A DNA stretch of 18,603 nt from Symbiodinium natans. Its lineage: Eukaryota > Sar > Dinophyceae > Suessiales > Symbiodiniaceae. Shown here piece by piece: positions 8,156-14,733 of this stretch (positions within the stretch are counted from its first letter, which is position 1; every line of letters begins with the position of its first letter). The stretch is taken from positions 1,216,001-1,234,603 of the forward strand of contig CAJNDS010002535.1 in the NCBI GenBank assembly GCA_905221605.1. Direction: 5' to 3'. The position numbers and the translations under genes are program-made. A model generated the notes under the pieces. The model ran no database searches. It was not told the DNA's origin and was given only the letters and a program-made list of their open reading frames with translations.

Positions 8156-8290
8156 GCGGCGTACTACGTTTGTACTACAAAAGTCGACTTTCGACTTTCC
8201 AGCCACGGAAGCTCCGCGTGTCCGCGGCGTACTACGTTTGTTCTGCAAAAGTCGATTTCCAGTCCGGAAGTCCCCGGCGTGCTACCTCTG
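8156..8290 (-). repeat. Inverted satellite block B', about 2 units
   Basis: This is the reverse complement of block B: GCGTACTACG, AAAAGTCGACTTT, CCAGCCACGGAAGCTCC and CGTGTCCGC follow in reverse order. The first unit has an 8-bp internal duplication of the GACTTTC region. The second unit is more diverged and shortened. Confidence 0.85.
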
Positions 8291-8299
8291 TACCACACA

Positions 8300-8650
8300 A
8301 GTCAAAAAAACGCAAAACACTACGGTTTTCGCACCGCAACCACGCGAAAACCCGCAGAGGGGTTACGTTTGCAAGAAATGCAAAAACACGACGGTTTTGG
8401 CACCGCGCCAACGCCGAAACCCGCAGAGGGGTCACTTTTGTATGTTACAAAACGCAAAAACACGACGGTTTTGGCACCGCGCCAACGCCGAAACCCGCAG
8501 AGGGTTGTCTGCGGCCACGGAAAAAAGTACCAAAAACGACGGTTTTCGCACCGCGACCCGGCGATTACCCGCAGAGGGTTGTCCGCGGACCTAAAGAAAA
8601 GTGAAAAAAGACGGTTTTAGCACTGCGACCACGCGGAAAGAGGGGTCGTT
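8300..8650 (+). repeat. Satellite block D, about 72 bp x 5
   Basis: CGGTTTT followed by GCAC and a GC-rich word starts units at 8323, 8392, 8466, 8540 and 8612 (69-74 bp spacing). Each contains ACCCGCAGAGGG or a variant, and an A-rich tract before the next unit. Plus-strand open frames through it shift frame from unit to unit and are not coding evidence. Confidence 0.88.
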
Positions 8651-8874
8651 TGTGAGGCCGGGTGGAGGCGCGCTAAAGTGCAATTAAAAAACCTTCAGCA
8701 AGTTCTCTTTCTACCCTGCCCATGCGACTACTCTGGAAGCGCCCCCACTGACATGTGCTGCAGTGGTCCCTTGTCAATGCGAAACCTGTGTCAGCTCACC
8801 AAGTGCTCCACCGTCGGTCGGCTACGGGCTCAAACTGTACGATGCTCTTCACCGCCCATGTCTGTGCTATCTAC
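8651..8874. other. Unique non-coding spacer
   Basis: This separates satellites D and E. Short ORFs only, with no domain, RNA gene or repeat seen. Confidence 0.35.
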
Positions 8875-9053
8875 TTCACTCTATGTAATTCACTCTGTGC
8901 ACTTCACTCTATGCACTTCACTCTATGCAATTCACACTATGCATCACTCTATGAACTTCACTCCATGCACACTTCACTCTATGCACTCAACTCTATGCAC
9001 TTCACTCTATGCACTTCACTCTATGCACTTCACTCCATGCACTTCACTCTATG
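8875..9053 (+). repeat. Satellite block E, 14 bp x ~13
   Basis: TTCACTCTATGCAC and close variants (CCATG, CTGTG, one-base losses) repeat head to tail about 13 times. A diverged relative lies at 4355-4464. Confidence 0.9.
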
Positions 9054-9244
9054 TTGTTGGGTCAGAGGGCTCCGCACGGAAGAACCCTTCAACAAGGCCG
9101 ATGAAACCCAGCAACCTTGTCGTCCAAGCCTTTGCTTCTAATCTAGCTCCACGTCCATCCCAGCACCACCCATCACAAGCTCTTCATTTCATGCGGTCAA
9201 TGATGGGCGTCAACCATTTGCGAAAATTCCCAAACAAGTCTCAC
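9054..9244. other. Unique flank left of the retrotransposon
   Basis: No gene is seen. The last five bases, CTCAC (9240-9244), are the candidate left target-site duplication. The right copy lies beyond the window. Confidence 0.4.
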
Positions 9245-9641
9245 TGTGAAAGTTCCTGTCTAAGGACATGTTAACTTTGTTGTCCTGCATGCTGGCTCAG
9301 AGTTGTGTGTGTGTAGTTGGAGGAACTCCGTAGTTGTGCCTTGGAGGCTCGACGGGAGTGCTGCTTTAAGTGGAAAGCCTTTTGAATTGCTTGAGTTGTA
9401 GGGATGTGTGTCTGAAAGCTGTAGGAGTGACTGTGCACGTTTTTGCTTGCTTTAGGTGTAGTTGGGTAGGTCCCGAGAACTCCCACTGACGTTTGAGTTT
9501 GTTTTGTGGCTGTGGAGAACACGTGGCAGAGCAGAGTTTTCACCTGTGTGTAAAGAGTTCCACTGACGAAGCCTCCGGCTTATGACTTTGGCTCAAGTCG
9601 TGAGAAAAGAGGGTTCAGCGCGCTGCTGCTGTGTTTTCACA
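9245..9641 (+). repeat. 5' LTR, 397 bp
   Basis: It begins TGTGAAAG and ends TTTTCACA, so the 7-bp ends are perfect inverted copies with the TG...CA rule. The right boundary is fixed by the primer site that follows. It contains a short GT run near 9303, a 6-bp AGGACA/TGTCCT inverted pair near 9263-9285, the word GTAGGAGTG at 9421-9429 and a spliced-leader-like end at 9587-9597. I do not see a clear TATA box. Dinoflagellates often lack one. Confidence 0.93.
9587..9597 (+). promoter_or_regulatory. DinoSL-like 3' end inside the LTR
   Basis: TTTGGCTCAAG equals the last 11 bases of the dinoflagellate spliced leader. TCCG, matching the leader's start, lies upstream at 9574-9577, with the intervening bases not matching. 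Being 88 bases before the gag ATG and inside the LTR, it could be a leader captured when a trans-spliced element RNA was reverse transcribed. It also ends in AG, as a splice acceptor would. Chance is not excluded. Confidence 0.4.
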
Positions 9642-9653
9642 TGGTAGCGGAGC
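9642..9653 (+). other. Primer binding site, initiator-Met-tRNA type
   Basis: TGGTAGCGGAGC starts at the first base after the LTR. It is complementary to a tRNA 3' end with CCA, A73 and U72, which implies an A1-U72 pair, the signature of eukaryotic initiator methionine tRNA. Ty1 and many copia elements use that tRNA. Confidence 0.88.
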
Positions 9654-9684
9654 GTGTGTAGCACGCTCGTAGAAACTAGAAGCC

Positions 9685-12600
9685 ATGGCTGACCCCGGGC
9701 TGTCGACCCCTGTGCCTGAAGACGAAGACGACGAAGCTTTGTTTGGCCCCGGTGGTGCCCAGGACGGGCAACAACCGCCAACACAACCCCCTGGAGCTTC
9801 TGCTCCAGCGGGAGGACCCTCCACGGTCGTCGGACTTGACCCTCAACTCCAGCAGATGATGGTCCAGATGATGCAGAGTCAGCAAATGATGATGCAGAAT
9901 CAGCAACAGACACTTCAAGTTCTGGTGGCAAAGATGGAGGCCGACGAGAGAAGGAGACGTGAGCAGGAAGCATTGTCGGCAGCTGTGAGCAACCCATTTG
10001 GGGGTGCTTCAAGTGCAGCAGCTGCTGGAAGTCCTACGGCAAAGGCTTCTTCTCCTCCACCGGCGCCATCACAGAACCTGCATGTTGGAAGTAACCGTGC
10101 AGAGAAGTATCTGCCAGCATTGCCGCTCATCGATAATGTTTCGATGGGAAAAGGGCGTGTGAGAGAGCTGGAGGAGTACCATCGGTGGTGCGAGGTGCTT
10201 GCTTCCTGGCTGGCGTTGATAGACGACAACTATGTCAATGAGTTGCGCCAGGCAATGACGCATGACCGTGAAATCAAGCAGTCTGACATGGCAGTTCCGG
10301 TAGCATCGCGTTCGGCAAGGTTGTTTTACTACCTGCAACAAAGTCTGCAGAAGTTCGAACGTGGGATGGAACTGGTGAGAAGCACGTCGATGCGTCAAGG
10401 ACAAGCTGCTTGTGGTTATGAGGTGATGCGTCAAATGCACCAGACCTTCAGCATTGTCTCTCGCATGGAGGCCATTGCTGTGAGAGATGAAGCCCTTCGC
10501 CTAACTTCGAAGGCGAGTTCGTACAAGCGACCGCTTGACTGCGTCCGCTTCCTTGAGGACGAGCTTGGGAAGGTAGACCAGAAGCTGCATCGGTTCCCTG
10601 AACTGAGGCTTGGAGCATCTGATCGTTCAACCCTTCTTCTTCAATCTGTCAGCCCAGAGTGTAGGCATTACGTTGTCCTGCATGGGAAATCTGGGAGCTG
10701 GGAGGAACTGGTTGAAAGCATCCGGTTCTACGAGGAGCAAACCCGATTGTGTGATGCTGGTTCGCTGAATGCAGTTGGGGAGCGCGGCCTCTGCTGGAGC
10801 TGTGGCAAATCAGGCCATATGAGTTGGCAGTGCCCCGACAAGAGCTCTGGAAAAGGGAAGAAGAGGGATGAACCGAAAGGTGGAAAGCCTTCTGGTTCCA
10901 AGAATCGAGAGAAGAGCCCTAAAGGGAAGGGCAAAGGCAAAGGGAAGACAGACAAAGGAAAGGGTGGAAAGCCCAAGGGAAAGCCAAAGAACAAAGGAAA
11001 GCCCAAGGGCCGAGCTGTGGAAGACGAGCAGTCTGATCAGGTGATGGCAATGCGGTCTCATCATCTGAGTGGCTTGGGTCCGGGGACAAGAACTAATGAG
11101 CCCAATGAAGCTGAGCCCCCTCGTCTCACCATGACGAACGGAGAGATCGAGAGACTGAACCAGTCATCCTCTAGGAATAGCTCTTTCGCATGGCTCATTG
11201 ATAGTGGAGCCACCTGCCACGTGTTGTCAGAGAGTGCGTTGGGTTTTTACGAAGTCGTCAAGGAGCATTCGGGACCTCTTCCTGTGCTCATGAGTGCTAG
11301 CGATACGCCCATGGAATGTGTCAAGTTGGTTGACATTCGGGTGAAGTTTGGGAAGTTGGGGCCCGTAGTGCTTCAACAGGTCTTGGTTTGCAAGATTGGC
11401 TTCAACGTAGTCAGTTCTTGGCAAGCATCCCTTTCGGGATGGAGTACCTGGCTCACCTCAGAGCCTGGAGCAAGCTGCTTGGTGAAGCAGACGGAACGAG
11501 GTTCCTCGATGTGGGTGCCTTTGGTTCGTGAAGCCAGGAGCTGGTGGGCGTTGGCTAAGGAGATTGGCCCTACCAAGGCAAAGCCGAAAGGAAGAAGAAG
11601 CAAAGGGGACTCACCCAAGCCGGGGTGGAGCCCGAACGACGACGCGATGGAAGTGGATAAGGTGCAGACGAAGGCACCGCCCAACGTAGGAAGAGCATTG
11701 GAGGTGACACCTTTTAAGTTTTTGCTGCGAGCATTTTCAATGAAGCAACATGTGGGGGAACATGAGCTGCATGAGCATGTTTTTCAGGAGCGTTTGAGTG
11801 GATGTGAGCATGCTGCAGTTGCAAAAGTAGGAGTAGACCTGGAAACCCCACCCTCTGCATGTTGTGCTGAAGCTTCTTGTTCCGCCGCAGCTGTTTTGCT
11901 TAAGTCTGCAAGCAACACGTCTTTGGAGAAGCAAACCAGTAGGGACACACGCTGTGGAGACAAGGGTTTTGAGTGCGTAGGGGTAGGGCCTGTGCCGCTC
12001 CAGCCTCAGAGTGTTTGCCTTAGGAGTAGGAGTGTCTTGCGTGTAGGACGTAGGAGTGACTTGCACCCCAGCGCTTGTGTGCCTGAGTGTTTGTTGGGAC
12101 AGAGTGAAGAGAGGAAGTGTGCCTTTTGGAGCTTGCGTTGGCCAGGAGTGTTTCTGAAAGCATTGCTGGTGTTGTGTGCTCTAGGAGTGTTTTGCTCAAA
12201 GCCTGGAGCCTTTGTAAGGGACCTTGGAAAGGATGGAGCTTCCGGAAGCCTCGCCTCCGCTCTGTCTTGTGAACTCCCAAAGTGGGAGTGTGGCCCAGGT
12301 GGAAGCCTTTTCGACGAGCATGATTGCTCGTCTTGCGCACCGTTTCGAGGAGGAAGGTCAGCTGTCTCTTTCGAGGCAGCTTCTCCAAAACATCGACCTT
12401 TTTACCTCGACCCCTGGCTCGGTCGAACGGCTGTTGGGGATTCCAGCCTGCCTTGGGGAGTTGGAGACACAGGAGTTGGTGATCAATACAAGCGGCATTC
12501 CGGTGAAGCAACCTATGCTCATTGCCGAGCTGCGAGCCATTGCTGCTCCGACGGTGGACCAGTCGGTTTTGACGGACACCCTCATCGAGGAGCACGACCG

Positions 12601-14733
12601 TCGTGCAGAGTATGCAAGGTATGGCTATGTTTTGACCACCATGGGGGTGGTAGTCGCCGATGTGACTGCTACCATCCGCCAACCGCACCTTCCATGCGAG
12701 CAAAGGGGGTACTGGCGCAACAATCAGGTTGGCATCCAGATCACCTTGAAGAAATTCCTTCTGTACCTGGAGGCGATTCGAGAGTTGCGGTGCCATCCTG
12801 CTCAATACCAGTTGTTCGAGGCAGGGCTAGCAAGCATTCTGCCAAACGAGCTCAAGGTCGAGCGTGTGCCGGCTGCCGACTTGAGAGCGCTTTTGGCGGA
12901 CGTGCTCGTCCAGAGCAACCGCCGGGTGACTTTGGCTGCTCAACCGCCAACTATAATACCGGATGTTGCACCATCCGCGTCGGGTGGCACGGCACCGCCT
13001 CTTCACAAAAGTGCCCCAGCTCCACCTCCTTCGGGGTGGGCTTTGCTCAACCAAGCGCGTGCAAAAGCCGAGGCAATGATTCGATTGCATGCCGACATGA
13101 AGAGAGCTGCCACAGCCGAGGTGGCTCCATCATCGTCGACGGGCCCCGCTTTTCCACCAGGGCCTCCGGCTTTCTTGCCGTTCAGCCCTCCTTCCCCGCT
13201 TACGCCGTCCGTCTTTTCCTATGCTCCATCTTCGGCACCAGGCACGCCTATGGAAGCAGGCATGCCTCTAACTCCGCCTCCTCTACCTCCTCCATCTTGG
13301 GCACCAGGCACGCCTATGGAAGCAAGCCTGCCTATACCTCCGCCTCCTCTACCTCCTCCATCTTGGGCACCAGGCACGCCTATGGAAGCAAGCCTGCCTA
13401 TACCTCCGCCTCCTCTACCTCCTCCATCGACACCACACCCAGATACATTGAGGGAGCTTGCGGGCGAGGTTCCAATGGAGGTCGAGACGCCGATGACGCC
13501 CGTGGAGGCATTCGGTGCCCCTGGGACCCCTATGGACGTGAGTTCCGAGGTCCCAATGGAGCCAATGGTCGGTGGCATTGGAAGTCCGGGGAGCGCTTCT
13601 CCTTTGACCCCGCCGGCAGAGACGAGTATGGTGGTTCCAAACCCACCTATGGACAATTCGGATGTGGGAGACTCTGGCTCCGAGATGGATTGATATGCTT
13701 GGGTATGGGCCCTGAGGGCCTAAAAGCCGGGCATGAGTTGCTCCGATCTTCGCTGCAATGCACAAAATTGGTAGGAGTAGGTCTGAAAGCCCTGCTGTTT
13801 GCAGTAGGAGACTGGCTGTGTGCATTAGGAGGTAGGGTAGGAGCGTTTGAGTGCTTGGTAGGTGACTGTGAGTGCAGCCTGCCTACCGCGAATGGGTCTG
13901 CACACTGTCCCTCTGTGCCCAGGTCTTCATGGAAAGGAAGCAGTGCCTTGGCTTTAGGGTTGGTTCTGGGTTTGGTTTTCAGAGGTTGGCTGCGTAGGTG
14001 CGTGAAGCTTTTGGGTGTGCGCCGTAGGAGTAGGCTGAAGTTTGTGCGTGTAACTTTGGTAGGACGTGTGCCACGTAGGTCTTGGAGTGTTGTGCGCCGC
14101 CTGTTGTTTTTGCGTGGCGTGCTTGTTTGTGAGTTGAAAGCTGAGCCTACGGGCGAGGAAGCAAAAGGGCCAATGATGAAACGTTGGCGTGCCTTTCAGA
14201 AGTGGGCCTTGTGTGGGCTTCGGTCCCTGCGGGGGTCCGAGCAAAAGAAGGCCGTGGCACGTTCTGAGGCCCTGCGTATGCTTGCTGGTTTGCCGACCCC
14301 GGTTGTTGTGAATTCGGAGTCGGAGGAAGAGTTGATTCCTGATCCGTTGGAAGCTGAACTTGCGAAACCCAGCGGAAGTGAACCCCCTAGGCCCTCCGAT
14401 GTTCGAAAGAAACCCCGTGTGGAGAATGTTCCCTCAGGTGAACCGGGTGCCCTGAGTTCCCCGGAGGTGGTGAGCGATGCTCTGGATCCTGAGGTTCCGG
14501 TCTATTTGACCTCGGAGCGGCTGAAGGCGCACCGAAATAAGGGCCACCAACCTTATCTGAGTTGCTGTGACACATGTCAAAGCGCTAGAGGGAGAGTGCC
14601 GGCTCGTAGGAAGCACATGAAACACCACCACGGACCCGGAGAGTTGCAAGTCGACTTTGGATTTTCGGAAAGAATGTTCGTTTCCTTCTCATGGTTCATG
14701 TGGTGTCGGGGTACATACATACCGTGGTCTTAG
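9685..14733 (+). CDS. gag-pol: Gag - protease - linker - integrase N-terminus polyprotein (first frame)
   Basis: The ATG follows GAAGCC and is the first in the element. Residues 1-100 are acidic then Gln/Met-rich, likely a coiled coil. Residues about 140-365 form the helical Gag. A CX2CX4HX4C zinc knuckle lies at residues 370-383, then a Lys/Gly-rich basic tract to about 447. The aspartic protease has Asp506-Ser-Gly-Ala. After residue about 650 comes a long stretch without domain that includes two similar hydrophobic segments (near residues 825-845 and 1360-1385). Integrase HHCC follows near residues 1617-1631 (His-x4-His, then Cys-x2-Cys, unusually close together). The first catalytic Asp of the integrase core is in Gln-Val-Asp-Phe (about 1655). 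True coding leaves this frame near 14664-14676, and the final 20 codons to TAG at 14731 are out of frame. The middle third overlaps another ORF at 12233-13693, where this frame looks like a shadow yet stays open. Confidence 0.85.
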   Translation: MADPGLSTPVPEDEDDEALFGPGGAQDGQQPPTQPPGASAPAGGPSTVVGLDPQLQQMMVQMMQSQQMMMQNQQQTLQVLVAKMEADERRRREQEALSAAVSNPFGGASSAAAAGSPTAKASSPPPAPSQNLHVGSNRAEKYLPALPLIDNVSMGKGRVRELEEYHRWCEVLASWLALIDDNYVNELRQAMTHDREIKQSDMAVPVASRSARLFYYLQQSLQKFERGMELVRSTSMRQGQAACGYEVMRQMHQTFSIVSRMEAIAVRDEALRLTSKASSYKRPLDCVRFLEDELGKVDQKLHRFPELRLGASDRSTLLLQSVSPECRHYVVLHGKSGSWEELVESIRFYEEQTRLCDAGSLNAVGERGLCWSCGKSGHMSWQCPDKSSGKGKKRDEPKGGKPSGSKNREKSPKGKGKGKGKTDKGKGGKPKGKPKNKGKPKGRAVEDEQSDQVMAMRSHHLSGLGPGTRTNEPNEAEPPRLTMTNGEIERLNQSSSRNSSFAWLIDSGATCHVLSESALGFYEVVKEHSGPLPVLMSASDTPMECVKLVDIRVKFGKLGPVVLQQVLVCKIGFNVVSSWQASLSGWSTWLTSEPGASCLVKQTERGSSMWVPLVREARSWWALAKEIGPTKAKPKGRRSKGDSPKPGWSPNDDAMEVDKVQTKAPPNVGRALEVTPFKFLLRAFSMKQHVGEHELHEHVFQERLSGCEHAAVAKVGVDLETPPSACCAEASCSAAAVLLKSASNTSLEKQTSRDTRCGDKGFECVGVGPVPLQPQSVCLRSRSVLRVGRRSDLHPSACVPECLLGQSEERKCAFWSLRWPGVFLKALLVLCALGVFCSKPGAFVRDLGKDGASGSLASALSCELPKWECGPGGSLFDEHDCSSCAPFRGGRSAVSFEAASPKHRPFYLDPWLGRTAVGDSSLPWGVGDTGVGDQYKRHSGEATYAHCRAASHCCSDGGPVGFDGHPHRGARPSCRVCKVWLCFDHHGGGSRRCDCYHPPTAPSMRAKGVLAQQSGWHPDHLEEIPSVPGGDSRVAVPSCSIPVVRGRASKHSAKRAQGRACAGCRLESAFGGRARPEQPPGDFGCSTANYNTGCCTIRVGWHGTASSQKCPSSTSFGVGFAQPSACKSRGNDSIACRHEESCHSRGGSIIVDGPRFSTRASGFLAVQPSFPAYAVRLFLCSIFGTRHAYGSRHASNSASSTSSILGTRHAYGSKPAYTSASSTSSILGTRHAYGSKPAYTSASSTSSIDTTPRYIEGACGRGSNGGRDADDARGGIRCPWDPYGREFRGPNGANGRWHWKSGERFSFDPAGRDEYGGSKPTYGQFGCGRLWLRDGLICLGMGPEGLKAGHELLRSSLQCTKLVGVGLKALLFAVGDWLCALGGRVGAFECLVGDCECSLPTANGSAHCPSVPRSSWKGSSALALGLVLGLVFRGWLRRCVKLLGVRRRSRLKFVRVTLVGRVPRRSWSVVRRLLFLRGVLVCELKAEPTGEEAKGPMMKRWRAFQKWALCGLRSLRGSEQKKAVARSEALRMLAGLPTPVVVNSESEEELIPDPLEAELAKPSGSEPPRPSDVRKKPRVENVPSGEPGALSSPEVVSDALDPEVPVYLTSERLKAHRNKGHQPYLSCCDTCQSARGRVPARRKHMKHHHGPGELQVDFGFSERMFVSFSWFMWCRGTYIPWS
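11650..12232 (+). other. Left spacer between protease and the extra ORF
   Basis: This stays open in the polyprotein frame but reads as cysteine-rich, domain-free sequence. It has the words GTAGGAGTAG (11827), TTAGGAGTAGGAGTG (about 12020), GTAGGAGTG (about 12050) and TCTGAAAGC followed by CTAGGAGTG (12153-12190). Those words recur in the right spacer and in the LTR, so the spacers may be related non-coding or regulatory sequence that was kept free of stops. Confidence 0.5.
12233..13693 (+). CDS. Extra ORF of unknown function, overlapping the polyprotein in another frame
   Basis: I do not recognise this protein. The frame is open from 12224; the first ATG is at 12233 with purine at -3 and G at +4, giving 486 residues. 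It ends with TGA at 13691-13693. Residues about 15-230 look like a folded, mostly helical domain with regular Leu/Ala/Glu patterns. Residues 240-300 are Ala/Pro-rich. The C-terminal third is proline-rich with three 22-residue tandem repeats containing Pro-Gly-Thr-Pro-Met-Glu and Pro-Pro-Pro-Pro-Leu-Pro-Pro-Pro, then further Pro-Met-Glu and Thr-Pro motifs and an acidic end. Its composition looks far more protein-like than the overlapping frame. No signal peptide or membrane segment is seen, so an envelope role is unlikely. Its position between protease and integrase is not standard for copia. It may be captured from the host or overprinted. It would need splicing, a separate transcript or a +1 shift to be made. 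Confidence 0.65.
   Translation: MELPEASPPLCLVNSQSGSVAQVEAFSTSMIARLAHRFEEEGQLSLSRQLLQNIDLFTSTPGSVERLLGIPACLGELETQELVINTSGIPVKQPMLIAELRAIAAPTVDQSVLTDTLIEEHDRRAEYARYGYVLTTMGVVVADVTATIRQPHLPCEQRGYWRNNQVGIQITLKKFLLYLEAIRELRCHPAQYQLFEAGLASILPNELKVERVPAADLRALLADVLVQSNRRVTLAAQPPTIIPDVAPSASGGTAPPLHKSAPAPPPSGWALLNQARAKAEAMIRLHADMKRAATAEVAPSSSTGPAFPPGPPAFLPFSPPSPLTPSVFSYAPSSAPGTPMEAGMPLTPPPLPPPSWAPGTPMEASLPIPPPPLPPPSWAPGTPMEASLPIPPPPLPPPSTPHPDTLRELAGEVPMEVETPMTPVEAFGAPGTPMDVSSEVPMEPMVGGIGSPGSASPLTPPAETSMVVPNPPMDNSDVGDSGSEMD
13229..13426 (+). repeat. 66-bp tandem repeat x 3 inside the extra ORF
   Basis: Units start at 13229, 13295 and 13361. The second and third are nearly identical and the first is more diverged. 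Being 22 codons long, the repeat keeps both overlapping frames open. In the extra ORF it encodes the proline-rich repeats. Confidence 0.92.
13694..14160 (+). other. Right spacer between the extra ORF and integrase
   Basis: It mirrors the left spacer: GTAGGAGTAGGTCTGAAAGC (13771-13790), GTAGGAG (13804), GGTAGGGTAGGAG (about 13831), GTAGGAGTAG (14024-14033). In the polyprotein frame the two spacers share a Gly-Val-x-Leu-Lys-Ala-Leu-Leu segment and later Cys-Ala-Leu-Gly and Gly-Ala-Phe. The two are therefore related by duplication and the extra ORF sits between them. Confidence 0.5.

Noticed and set aside
6654-8248. Long minus-strand ORFs (up to 438 codons) over the satellite arrays
   Set aside because: They exist because the B and C units have no stop in any minus frame. 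The reading frame shifts from unit to unit, so the same DNA gives different peptides, and no domain appears.
12020-12805. Minus-strand 261-codon ORF opposite the extra ORF
   Set aside because: Shadow of the plus-strand coding region, with Arg/His/Ser-rich composition and no domain.
13219-13656. Minus-strand Gly-rich ORF
   Set aside because: It is the complement of proline codons in the proline-rich repeats and has no independent support.
12233-13693. Extra ORF as an envelope gene
   Set aside because: No signal peptide or membrane segment in this frame, and the position before integrase is wrong for env-like ORFs.
14655-14676. Classical -1 slippery heptamer at the first frame change
   Set aside because: The in-frame codons around TTT TCG and GAA AGA do not fit X-XXY-YYZ, so programmed shifting cannot be claimed from sequence.
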